A stretch of 64,000 bases of DNA, taken from positions 3,892,897 through 3,956,896 of the forward strand of contig OX246740.1 in the NCBI GenBank assembly GCA_945910005.1. Direction: 5' to 3'. This stretch comes from Isoperla grammatica (lineage: Eukaryota > Arthropoda > Insecta > Plecoptera > Perlodidae). The notes below the pieces were generated by a model. The model was not told the origin of the DNA. It saw nothing but the letters and a program-made list of their open reading frames with translations, and did not search any database. Made by a program: the position numbers and the translations under genes. Below are positions 34,626 through 45,796 of this stretch, piece after piece. The stretch's first letter is position 1; each line of letters starts with the position of its first letter.

Positions 34626-34642
34626 TTTGCTCGAAAACCCGA
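34626..34642 (-). repeat. Right terminal inverted repeat
   Basis: TTTGCTCGAAAACCCGA, perfect reverse complement of 28016-28032; AT follows at 34643-34644. Confidence 0.92.
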
Positions 34643-34644
34643 AT

Positions 34645-34904
34645 TACAACATTTGTCATTTTTATATGTGCTTCGTCGGTTTTGTTACATTAAAGTTGTT
34701 TTTCTTTTGTAACTTTATGTACGTATACACATCATTGAGTGTATTACGTTTGTACATTTCCTTCGAGTGGATTGTTCTATCGTACTTGATAGCAACGTAC
34801 ACCATAAATTGAAATGTGCTGTAAATTAATATGCTTGGTATATGGTAGCTATCAGTCCAATCATATAAATTGTATGGAGAGAATTACATTAGAGAGAAAC
34901 AGCG
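34645..34904. other. Spacer right of the transposon
   Basis: Nothing recognisable; short unsupported frames only. Confidence 0.4.
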
Positions 34905-35160
34905 TTAATAGGCTCGACTACGATACCGGAAGCTCAGTACGAGCGTACGGTGTTTCAATTATGGATGTGATTGGTTCGATACCCGCCACCGGCAATCCTG
35001 TTAGTTGGGTTGAAACAAGGATGCGTAGAATATTAACGGATGCTAAAATTGAGGTCGTAATAATTATAATCTCTATTGGAGATTTCACCACAACAATCAA
35101 AATATTGACTATTACCATCCAGAAATTGGGAATGTCAGTGGACCACACTGCACTATAGTT
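34905..35160 (+). mobile_element. tRNA-derived SINE, degenerate
   Basis: An A-box-like AAGCTCAGTACGAG and a B box GGTTCGATACC (about 34974-34984), followed by CCGCCACCGGCAATCCTG, resemble the SINE at 60645, where CGGCCACCGGCAGTCCTG follows the B box. The head is diverged and the 3' limit is approximate. Confidence 0.5.
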
Positions 35161-37094
35161 GGCGTTCTATAAAGCAGTGGCAGCGAATTCGTAACATGGT
35201 TGGTGTGGGGGGGGGGGGACAGAGTAGTACCTTGCCCCCCTCCCCCGCGAAGAAATATAGAGTTTTACAAAACCGTTCTAAGACAAAGTCATTTTCCGGG
35301 CGCTTATAGCAGATACAAACTCAAACAGCTTGGCCTCAGGCGAATGGGGCGTGGCCTCAGACCGTGGACACGATTCATACAAAGATCAGCTCGTAAGTAG
35401 AGAGTTTTCGTAGCCCTCCTGGAATTAAATACTTCCGACTTGTCTGTAGTATTATATACATAATTTTATTAAATAATTGTACGGACAATATTTATTTATT
35501 TCCCTACATATTAATATAAACGTAGTATTTGACCGTAAAATTATTCAATACTGGCAATACATACAAATGGACCACAAAAATCTACATCAATACAATATAT
35601 ATAACGGCATTTTAAAAGAAAACATTAAAAATAAAAATAATAAATTGTTATTTTCTTTACCATTATTTTAATCGCCCGGTACAAATACACTTGCTGTACC
35701 GGTAGCTTAAAAGAATGGTACACAAATTACCACTCAAGATAATGCACTGAAAACACGTCATAACCTAGAAAAAAGTTGTGTTCTTGAACCGCAATAAAAA
35801 TTGTCGATGAGCATTACGTATTTCTTTCAAAACTTATTTCGACGTGCATGAAGTGAATTAATATTGCAATATTGCCGGTACTGACGGCTCAAAAATTAAG
35901 ATAAAAATAATTCTGGTACTTTCAGAGGTCAATGTTTCAATTTCAAAGTTAAACTTTTGTATGTTGCGCATATATTATAACTCTGTGAATGGTGATAATA
36001 AAATCTGAATAGGTTGGAGTCAACGTCTCCTTAAATGTACCTTGCCACCAGCCCCCCCCCCACACCCCCCCTTAGACGCCACTGTGTCACAGTCTGTATA
36101 TGTATGAACACGCCCACTGTTCCATAGAGCAAATGCAATTCACCATTTTACTGAGAACCGTGTTCCATTCCAGTCTAAACAACGAAAGATGCAACATGTG
36201 TTTCTATTGATTAAAAGTTTGTGGAAAGAGCCAACATAAAGTTCGGCGGGCGAAGCTTCTAAAGCTCACCTCTCGCCTTACAAGTAAAACTAAACGCGCA
36301 CAAAAGATGGAAAAAGTCTACGAAACTTCTTGCCTCAAGTTTAGCGATGTTCGTTAATGCAGAGGTAACCAGGGGCAGGCTGTCAAATGAATTCACTCTC
36401 TTTAAACTAGGCGAGCGTTAGATTCACGCAGCGAAGACTATAACTGTCAAACGAATGTATTATCTTGGTGATAAGTAGGCTTTAGAATCACTCATAAAAC
36501 ATCACTGTCAAACGAATATAAATAAATACTATCTTGTAATAACTCAAAAACATTTTGACACTGCCTTCAAACAATAACAATTCGCAAATCGGAGCTACAA
36601 TTGCCAAGGGTATTTATCTAATGCACCTAACACAATTATTCAGTGTTTAATACATTTAAGTAATGTTTGAGTTGTAAATCTTAAAGAAATCGAATCAGAC
36701 TATTTCTTAAGATCAAAAAATAATTTCATGTAGAAGATACGTCCAAACGGAATAAGCTCTTTAGAATAGATTGTTGCAAGTGACCATGCAAGCAGGTTCA
36801 AGATTCCAAGAAAACCATGATCAAATAATACGTTTCCTTAATGGTATGGTTGGATCAGGCAAGGAAAACAAACAAGTTTAACATTTTTAATCAAATCTAA
36901 ATTAGTTGTATTTACTACCTTAATCAGTAGTCAGTGGTCACCCTACCATTGGCAAGAAAACCATCGAATGGAACACTGTTTTGGCACTAAGAATAAAATT
37001 TAGGTATACACGCTTATTAAATATTAAATACTTTATTGTATCTTCTTAAATATTAGAAATCTGTGAACATCAACGCTTATAGTATAGCTTTATG
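35161..37094. other. Gene-free interval
   Basis: Contains a G-run at 35207-35218 and C-runs at 36050-36071. Short frames at 35200-35400 and 35477-35671 are unsupported. Confidence 0.5.
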
Positions 37095-37097
37095 TGT

Positions 37098-37098
37098 T

Positions 37099-37148
<50 letters not shown>

Positions 37149-37149
37149 A

Positions 37150-37236
<87 letters not shown>

Positions 37237-37246
37237 GTCTGTTTGT
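37098..37246. repeat. (GTCT)n tetranucleotide microsatellite
   Basis: About 36 copies of GTCT/CTGT with rare interruptions (TAAT near 37147; TATCT near 37231). The 64-codon Cys-Leu-Ser-Val frame is a repeat artefact. Confidence 0.95.
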
Positions 37247-37262
37247 CTGGACGGAATCTCAT

Positions 37263-37714
37263 AATCGATATTTCATCTACTTTTAAATGTTCGATCAAGC
37301 TGAAATTTTTCACACATACGTATTCTTAATGACAATACATGAATCAATTGTCATATTCACTAAGTAGTCAAATTATCTAACATAATAAATTAATCAACGT
37401 TTTATATAAGAATCGATATTTCACCCATTTTCCAACGTCCGATCGAGCTGAAGGCTTCACACAGACGTATTATTAATGACAATAGATGAATCAATTGTCA
37501 TATTTACTAAAGAAGAAATTAAGCTATCATAATTAATTAATTTAAGTTTTGTATGGGAATCGATGATTCACCCACTTCCCAACGTCCGATCGAGCTGAAA
37601 TTTTTCACACAGTCTTATTTTCTAAATGACAATATATGAATCAATTATCATTATTCACTAATTAATCAATTAATCGATCATAATTAATTAATTAGACAAT
37701 TAGCTTCATATGGG
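37263..37714. repeat. Three diverged tandem units of about 148 bp
   Basis: Units start at 37263, 37411 and 37558 with AATCGATATTTCA or AATCGATGATTCACC, and share CGATCGAGCTGAA, TTTCACACA, AATGACAATA and ATGAATCAATTGTCAT. They follow directly on the GTCT microsatellite. No coding. Confidence 0.85.
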
Positions 37715-38154
37715 AAATTAGTCACAGCTATAGTGAGGATGGGCCAACCAGATGCAGGCATCGGAATTACCACTGGTTGTTCGGGGCTCAAATATCCGTG
37801 ACGAATGCATCGGATATGTTTCTATGCAGCAAGAATGTCAACACGCTCCACTTGTAAGTATGGTACAACCCCGTGCGGTGAGTCATTCACCAGGTACGCA
37901 TAGTTGGGTTCCCTTCGCGTGGTTCGACCTCACAGTTGATCGGATGCAGTTAGTGCTAGCGCAACTGCTGTTATCTATTACGGTAAGAATTGATTGTTAT
38001 ATATATTGCAATGCGAGCACGCTAGTTTGCGAGTGAAGCTAACAAGTACAAGTACAAGTACAAGTACACAAGTATGCAGTCTTCTAAATTCGGACCTGTC
38101 CAGTGAGCACATTCGATTGCAAGATTCTTTAAGACTAAAAAAAAGTATAAAATA
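37715..38154. other. Spacer with ACAAGT hexamer run
   Basis: No supported gene; the 94-codon frame at 37752-38036 has no domain. Five ACAAGT-type hexamers at about 38041-38073. Confidence 0.45.
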
Positions 38155-38343
38155 GTATAACATGAAAAAATAATTCTTTTTAAAACAACGCTTATATTCA
38201 AATGCACTAAAAAGTAAAAAATTAATTTTCGCCCAACAAATTTTCCGAGGCAAAAATTTGTTGGGCGTAAATGATTTTTTTTTACTTTTAGTGCATTTGA
38301 ATAAAAGTGTTGTTTTTTAAAAACATTATTTTTTCATTTAATA
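38155..38343. repeat. Palindromic element, about 85-bp arms
   Basis: The left arm contains TTCAAATGCACTAAAAAGTA and GCCCAACAAATTTT. The right arm contains AAAATTTGTTGGGC and TACTTTTAGTGCATTTGAA in opposite orientation. The loop is about 6 bp near 38247-38252. Likely a foldback element or MITE. Confidence 0.85.
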
Positions 38344-40386
38344 TTATTTTTATATAAAATCTTTAATAGAACAACCTTTTATATTCACACAAGGGCAACT
38401 CATAATATAATATGTATACGTTAAGTTCACGCAGAGGTCGCTTCAACTCTGCGAGTTTTCCATACAACCTTGAATGGCACGTCAACGTCAAACCTAGAAC
38501 GATAAATGATTGGACCAAAGTGCTTAGACAGACCCTCGTGGCGAGGAAGAGATTCCTACCAGAGTTGCCTCGAATAATCCATCCATCGCGCGCGGGCGAG
38601 TGCGGAAACGACTTCGGTTGATCCCAAACGGCGGATGGATTTACCATTAAGTAACATTTACGTGAATACCATTTTATCCGGCGTGTGGAAGAGAAGTTCT
38701 GGTTCTATTCTTACAAGGTGAAAATATAGCTCAACTTCAGATGTTTCGTTGTTTTCAAGATTTTTGTTTTTGACCGTAATTCTAAGAAATTCGGAGTGTT
38801 TTGTTTCATATCAGACTTCGAAACAAAACAACATGCTACTGCTTATTTTTACTAGAATGAATGATTTCCTGGGATCAGAATCTCCAAGAGTTCAACTTAC
38901 TTAACTTTTCTCTTATACCAACAAAACCTTGCACGTCATTGGCTGTAAATATTTCCCCTACGCTGGGCGTTACCAAGCAACTCTGTTGTATACACGGAAA
39001 TAACAAACATATAATGCAGAAAGTTATGGTTATCTTGGATCGAATATGGTGGCAATATGCCTGTGAAGGGCTTGGCAATGTACAAATAACTAGTAATCTT
39101 ACATTTACACAAAGAGAAGCACGTACATCAATTATAGTTAATTAAAATTGATTTTAATTGAAAATAATACCTATCATCGTTTCTTCTTTGTTAACAATTT
39201 GCAGTACTTAAAACACAATACACTTAATCCGTTTTATAAAGCTCATACTTCTCAAGAAATTAGCTGTAAATGAAAGAATGTAGGGCATTGTTGTCGCGTA
39301 CTTAGGACCAGCTTAGTAAACCCCATAAGTTAAAACTTGAAGTGAATAAGGTATGATTCCTTTCCTACAAAGGCAACGTGTACATTAAAAATGGTGTATA
39401 TAAGTGTCTAAATTACTAACAAAAGGAAATATGTATCGATTTCGCAACATGTGGTGGAACTGTGGATCTCCCTCTAAGACTCGCGAGGTGAGAAATACGA
39501 TGGAACAACTTTCTTTACTTATGCTGTTAGAACAGAATTGATATTACAAATGCGTGTTTCCTTTGATAACTTGTATATTCTATTATGAATGAATAGAGGT
39601 ATTTTGAAACTATTTCAATAATACACAACAAAGAAAATGACTTCAAACGTTATATTAAATCGTTAGTAGCTGTATGTTGACGATCAGTAAAGCTATACAT
39701 TACAAAATATGAAATTAAAAGTAAAGCATACAACAATTTCTCATACTTTAGGTAAAACAATTTTAGCGCAATATTTTTAGATTCGACCAGTTTGCGCAAT
39801 AATACTAATTGAACATAAAAATAAACAAAAAGTATGGGTTTTACTTTTTATACTTTAAAACCTAAACTGCGCGGGGGCCTGGGATACAATATATCCAGAG
39901 TAGCTTTGCCTGTCATACGAGCTGACTATATGGTCAATGTCATATTATCAATCGTCGTCAATACACTTTAATTGTTATGCATACGAAAATTAGCTAAGCT
40001 TCAATTCTAAATATAAATTTACGATTGTGGTTCTGCCGCGTACAGAATTAACCAAGTGTGGAGAAACAAATGTTATTCGACCAATTCAATTCTAGCTTTT
40101 TAACATTATAAATATTTATAACATTTAAAATTGCTTTCGCCTGCGTGAACTAATTTGTTGAATATTCTATATTGTATTGCATATTGATGAATATTTATTT
40201 CATAAATGATTCTATTCATATACAATTATAATGCATAGGAGTGTTGGCAAAAAAAAACACAGATCCAAACCAAATACAAACAGTGACTGCCAATCCATAC
40301 TAAATGTTACTTACATCAGTGTAGCAAACTGAAAATATATAATGTGTCTTATTCTTAGTTACATATTTATGTATTTAATATCTAGG
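38344..40386. other. Gene-free interval
   Basis: No gene can be supported; frames at 38363-38647, 38412-38621 and 38861-39145 overlap on opposite strands and lack domains. Confidence 0.5.
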
Positions 40387-40566
40387 TTAGGTCCGAATTC
40401 ACCTACTTCGTTAAGCTACGATTTAGTAATCTTGGTTTGGTAACTAAAGTGTCAACCAAAATTACATTTAATATGCATGACAGTTATATGACAACTGTCA
40501 ACTGCATGACATGCATGACATGCATGACAGTTATGACAACTGTCATGCATATTAAATGTAATTTTT
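40387..40566. mobile_element. MITE-related sequence ending in a palindrome
   Basis: The left part (AGGTCCGAATTCACCTACTT ... TTTGGTAAC) matches the left half of the MITE at 8484. It runs into a palindrome at 40459-40566, whose arms AATTACATTTAATATGCATG and CATGCATATTAAATGTAATT surround repeated TGCATGACA words and two TGACAACTGTCA-type dyads. Confidence 0.6.
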
Positions 40567-41247
40567 TGTTCGTAGCAAATCTCTGCTTACCCGCTAATAA
40601 GATTTTAACATGGTAACAGGCCTTTAAAGTTATAAATTAGCGTACACAAAATATACTTTTTCAAAATATGTAAGGTTGCACAAAATACTTTTTCGTAGTG
40701 GTCTATCTATGAAAAAGTCCATCGATCTATGTATGTTCATTTTGTTTAAAATAAAGTAATTCATAATCAATATCTGTACATGACAGACCGAACGACTTTG
40801 GGCGCCCCTGCCCGGTCGCGAAATCAGCACCATCTGGTCCCGCACTGAACCACGGGACATAACACTCATCGAGGAGGCGGTGTTTTAGAGGACAAAAGCT
40901 CTTTGTCCACGGGCGTAATAACGAGCGTAATAATACGACCGCAAGCGCGACCGAGGACGTCGTAAAACCTGCCCACTTTCCTTCCGGTCTTCGTTTGTTC
41001 GGTTTAAACAAACACTACGATATTCGAATGAGGCAGACCAGGTGTCGCTATCAGCAACCGACATTACGCCGCTACGTGATGGCGACGTTCAAGTACAAAC
41101 GTCGGCCACTCGTAAATATGAACATGAACATGGGCAAGAACGTTAACGTGAGCGTAAACATGAATTTGAACCAAAACGTGGACATCCACAACATTATTAT
41201 TATTTTACGCTGTGGTGGGTGTTTCATTTAATTTTTATTTTTTATTA
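40567..41247. other. Gene-free interval
   Basis: A locally GC-richer stretch at 40790-41110 contains overlapping frames on both strands (40727-41011 minus, 40995-41231 plus). Neither has domain or splice support. Confidence 0.4.
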
Positions 41248-41526
41248 AAGGGACCTAGTATACTATTTAGTACCGACTTCAGATCCTTACCTATACTCCG
41301 CCCAGCTTTGAGAAACACAGTAGATGAATGAAGTCGGACCCTATTGTTCACGCTAGAAGCGGCCATAAAAAGAATGATGATGGTGTTTTCCGACTTCCGT
41401 AGGCCAATGTTTTCATGATTTCTGTAAACCTTCTTTTTATGGCCGCTTCTAGCATGAACAATAGGGTTCGACTTCATTCATCCACTGTGTTTCTCAAGGC
41501 TGGGCGGAGTATAGTGTTCCTTTCAT
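41248..41526. mobile_element. Foldback element, copy 1
   Basis: Arms 41290-41373 and 41431-41514 are near-identical in opposite orientation. They share ACTCCGCCCAGC, GAATGAAGTCG, CTATTGTTCA and TAGAAGCGGCCATAAAAAG. The outer edges AAAGGGAC and GTTCCTTT are also complementary. A half copy follows at 41850. Confidence 0.8.
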
Positions 41527-41849
41527 TACGCTGTTTCAACTAAAATCAGCATATTCCTGACGTTCTCACATATTGGTAAACACAGATTTCTGATAAGTCG
41601 AGTGCCATGTCTCATTCGTCAAGCCCTCTAAGTTGGGAATTTCCAGGTAGCTAACTGAAGGTTGTAGGTCATTTCTAACGCACCTCTTTTAATTAGATCG
41701 TAGGAACTATAGTTGAATCAGCCTTGGAAACCTAGTATGAATGAATAGAGCCTCAATCTGTTGCTCTTTCCACCCCACTCGAACGGCATCTAGAAAACAT
41801 TGACCCTCACCATTGTAGCATTTCAGTTGCTCTGTAATAGCCGCACTTC
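41527..41849. other. Spacer between two related elements
   Basis: Nothing recognisable. Confidence 0.4.
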
Positions 41850-41965
41850 AACGACCGTAGCCTAATGTTTTCGAGATTTCTGTAAACCTTCTTTTATGGC
41901 CGCGTCTAGCGTTTACAATAGGGTCCGACTTAATTTATCTACTGTGGTTTTCAAGGCTGGTAGAA
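41850..41965. mobile_element. Foldback element, partial copy 2
   Basis: It matches the right half of the 41248 element: TAATGTTTTCGAGATTTCTG, TAAACCTTCTTTTATGGCCG, ACAATAGGGTCCGACTT and TTCAAGGCTGG appear in the same order as at 41405-41504, but the left arm is missing. Confidence 0.7.
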
Positions 41966-44785
41966 CTGTAGAGAATTAGGAAATAAAGTTGGTAATAATG
42001 AACTCGGCTGTTTCTCAGCACGAGAATACTTATACATTGGGAAAACCTTACCTGCTATGATGGTAAGTTGGTGGTGTTAATAATTACAAAACACAATGTA
42101 TTAAACTGTTTTAGAAACAGTGAATAGAAGACTTTCGCTAAGTGCCATGACTTGAGTGGGAGGTAAGATAGCTTTACTGTTTTAAGAAGTTATTACCGTA
42201 TTGATAAATCCTTTCTATGCTTATTAATTTACAACGTAACACCCATTATGCTTGGACTCAAACCAACAACCAACACTTCAAATATTTGAATCAATTATAT
42301 AAGAACTAAGTTCCCAGAAGAGTAATTAACATTTTACTCAAATCTCTCGACTACTTTAACTGATAATTACAGCAATTAGCGCGGACGAACGCTAAATTAG
42401 TTAATAACTTCATAATAATGGCGGATAAAATGTTCTAGTGAATAAGAAATGTTGAATGCAAATTGGCAGAAGTGTTAAATCCTTCTTAGTATTAATCCCT
42501 TCTTAAGTTAAACAAGCAAGAAAAGTTGATTCGTTCAGTTTCGTTGCAGCCTTTGAAAATCGCTGCTTGGGGCATCAAACCGGTGTCAGTTTAGCACAGT
42601 ATAAGAAATGTACCCAATAGCGAAGCTCGATTTACTTGCTGCAAACACATGCACGCGCAGTTCCTATTTCTAGGCCTAGCAGGTGGTTCGTGAAGGGCCG
42701 ATCACGTAGCGTAGACTACTATACTATGTGTGGTATTTTTTTTATGATGTTAAAGATAGGCGTTACAAAGTGTGTCCACAACGTTACCGCTATGAGCGCT
42801 AGTGTCTCAGGGAAGCAGCCGTGCGCAACTGTTCAATGCGCCTGCAACATGAGTTTTGTTACAATATACCTTCTTAATATTATTAATATCTGGGCCTAGA
42901 TTCTCAGGAGGTCTTAAGTATTTTTCTGGTGACCGGCCTGAGTTGGGATCTCTTACAAAACCATCCCCGGATCACATAGAGAAACTAATTCCTGATGGGA
43001 ACAACTGACACAATGAACATTTTAACAATATGTTTAAAAAACTATTCTCACATATTGGCCTGGATTTACAATGGGTTCAAAGTTAGGCCGGTCTTAGAGT
43101 CAAAACCAGAAAAAGACTTGGAACCTCTTGTGAATCCAAACCCTGGTCTCCACATGGTACTGAGTGAACAAACAATTTGTTACATACTACCAATGTTACC
43201 TAAGTGTGTTTACCACTTAATTGACCCATTTAAATCAGATGTAAAGGCAAGGTAATACTGTGAGTTTAGTATGGCATTCTGCAGGTTACTGGTAGACTGT
43301 ACAATAGCGCTGTACAGTGTACAGTCTGCCCCTCGTCTAGTGAGGGCGCAGAAGGTGATAAGCAATCATTTAGCGGTCGAGACAACATTTAGCTCGTACA
43401 CAATCCTAGTCGACAATCTCATTCACAGCAAATCTAGTTAAGAAACGTATTTCGCGTGCTGTATAATTATATTTCGGCAACGCAGCGCCCGACATTCGGC
43501 ATCGTCGGAAATTCTGTCTCGACTGCATGCGTGAGTGTACTGCCCATCGCATTCGGTACAATTCATTGTATGCAGTATCGCACTTGATCATATGTAAGAC
43601 TAGAATACATTAAGGTATAGGTTAGGTTAGGTTGTGTAAGCTCAGTAAATCCTCAGGTAGGGACTCGTCGAATGCCACAACTAAATCGTTGGATCAATGT
43701 CCTTAATGTTAAAAATCTCATATAACTTAAATCGAAGAATTATTCAGTAAAACAAATTAATTGATCTGTCAAAACTAATTCTGCCCAAAACGGCTAGGTA
43801 TTTAAATTGTTATCAAATTGTAACTATATTTGTAGTTTTAAGAATTTAAAACGAAACATTCCCAAGGTATTGGAGTTCGTTTTATACACTACTTTCGTAG
43901 TGGGAACGAGGATTGCGATTTTCGTGCCCATGAGATAACGTTGCTTTGAGGTTTACGAAACCTGCGCTAGGGGATTGACGGACCTTCAGGCTAGATGGTT
44001 TATGACTCAGTTTATGAGTTATACGGAACGAGTATGTATTTCAGCGGAATCGATTCTTTGCATTTATATATATATAAATATGTCCGCAAGTACAGTTATT
44101 AAATTTATCTATGTATCGGCCAGATACCTTGAAAACTATCGTGCATGTATCAGAGTCCTCGAATGTACTTGCAACCATACATTGAACTTCTCATTCAAGC
44201 CACACAACCGTATCGTCATAAGTTACAGACAATCGTGTCTATTGGACAGTCCTTATCCATCTATAGTTCTGAGAAATCAAGTTTCATTACAAAAATATAC
44301 GTTACGATTTCTCTAGAGAGAGGTGGTGAAACATTCAGGACGCAACTACTTGCGTATCGATGGAAGACCCCACTCGCTATCACAGCTTGATTTACTGTGG
44401 AATACCCAGCTGACTTGGCCGAACACCGTAGATGTACATGGCTCTAATTGGTGCAAATCAGAGATCCAAGTTGTTTGGATTCCATGAGTAAAAAATATAC
44501 ACTAGGATGAAGGGTGTTAATGCGATAGTCCCTAAAAGTGAACTAATAGGCAGGATAACAGAACGTCAACCACATAACGCACGATATACTGATTTAAAAA
44601 GGCTAAACAGAATAAATACATTTTGAATTTATTATCTACCTACTCAGTAATAATTTTTATTTGGGGACATTGAACCATGAATTATGTTTTTGTTTTTTGT
44701 TTACTAAGATGGCTCCAAAGTCACCGTTGACCACACTGGTATAATATGGACGGATATCAATTCAATTCTTAAGTAAATAAACCCA
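41966..44785. other. Gene-free interval
   Basis: No gene supported. A hairpin (GGTAGACTGTAC ... GTACAGTCTGCC) is at 43291-43330. Short GGATT-type inverted words lie near 43070 and 43133. Frames at 42636-42899, 42995-43255 and 43975-44316 lack domains. Confidence 0.45.
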
Positions 44786-44875
44786 GCCCAAACATGGAAT
44801 CGAACTATGCACCATCTAATTGGAAGCAGGAAAATACCCAAAGTCCAGCAAGCGTTGTGAGCCGAGATAGGTTCT
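44786..44875 (-). mobile_element. tRNA-derived SINE head (minus strand)
   Basis: On the minus strand TCGGCTCACAACG (A-box-like) and AGTTCGATTCCA (B box) are spaced by about 60 bp. The intervening region does not fold as a clean tRNA. Confidence 0.45.
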
Positions 44876-45663
44876 TGAGGAGAAATTTCTTCCGTATGCT
44901 CAGCTTGACTGTAAACTCTTAGGTACGCATCCCTGTCAGTGCAAGTAGTTATGAATTGGCCCTAGCAGTGAACATTTTTAGTTGTAAATTACGCATTTAC
45001 CTACAAATATAAAAAAGGCATCTCAGACAAAATGAAATACAATTGTAGGAATAAGTAACACTCCAAAATATGTTGTAGACACATAAATGCGCACTAATTA
45101 AAAAGAAACAATAACTATTAAGCATCCTAGTCCTAAAATAATAATACGACTTTTTCACCTACATCTTCAACAGACAGTTTGAAATATACGATTATTTTCA
45201 TTAAGTACTTTACGAATAAAACGAAGCATCCTACAAACTGTTTTAGATGTTTTGATACGGGTCGACTTCGCCCTTAACTCGAAAACAAATTTACTGAACT
45301 CTGTTTATGGCCTGTGTGCGTGGAGCTTCTAGAGCATAAAACACCTTGAAACGAAGGTTGGGGTTAAGGAAGTAGCCACTTAACATTCGCTCAGTGTCAG
45401 AGCGGGAGTGTTTGCCGTCAAAGGGTCGAATAACGTACGAGAGAGAGTGACTGCTTGGGCTGACTAATAGCCTGGGGGTCGGATTAAGCGAAACAGCTCT
45501 CCAGCCGCGAGACTCAAGTGGGGAACATTCAACGAGAAACTTTTCAAGAGTAAGAAGGAAATAGTTTTCAAAAGTTTCATTATCTGTGCGAAAGAATATA
45601 GAAATGTACAGAAATATTTTAGAAAGTTAAGTTGTAAATCGAGCGATGGTAAAATAGATCATT
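44876..45663. other. Non-coding spacer
   Basis: Nothing recognisable. Confidence 0.4.
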
Positions 45664-45796
45664 AATCCGAATTCACTAAACTTTGTTTAACTCCGATTAC
45701 GTAATCTAGGGTTGGTAACCATGGTTTTAACAAACAGTACATTCAAATTGCGCGATTCGGGGAAGAGCTACTGTCAGGGTTTGGTGAAATCCTCGC
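45664..45796. mobile_element. Short MITE, copy 3 of the 8484 family
   Basis: The left ATCCGAATTCACTAAACTTT and the right end read inward, CGAGGATTTCACCAAACC, resemble the termini at 8484-8640. Internal GATTACGTAATCTAGGGTTGGTAAC matches the internal GATTTACTAATCTCGGATTGGTAAAC there in layout. Confidence 0.5.

Larger units (their letters stand above)
28016..34642. mobile_element. Complete ISL2EU (IS4EU)-type DNA transposon, 6.6 kb
   Basis: The ends are perfect 17-bp inverted repeats TCGGGTTTTCGAGCAAA (28016-28032 and 34626-34642), with the dinucleotide AT directly outside each end (28014-28015, 34643-34644). The interior holds two convergent spliced genes: a THAP-DDE transposase on plus and a SWIM-YqaJ nuclease on minus. 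As I recall the family, ISL2EU (IS4EU) elements pair an IS4/DDE_4-like transposase with a YqaJ-like nuclease and make short target duplications. This arrangement fits that and is distinct from Harbinger, whose partner is a Myb-like protein. Both frames are open and catalytic residues are present, so the copy may be autonomous. A host-domesticated pair is unlikely given intact ends. Confidence 0.9.

Noticed and set aside
28016..34642. Harbinger or P-element assignment
   Set aside because: Harbinger partners are Myb-like and make 3-bp duplications. P elements have THAP but an RNase-H fold with a GTP-binding insert and 8-bp duplications. The YqaJ partner and AT flanks fit ISL2EU better.
43615..43633. 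GGTTAGGTTAGG as a telomere-like repeat
   Set aside because: Only about two units; too short to indicate an interstitial telomere.
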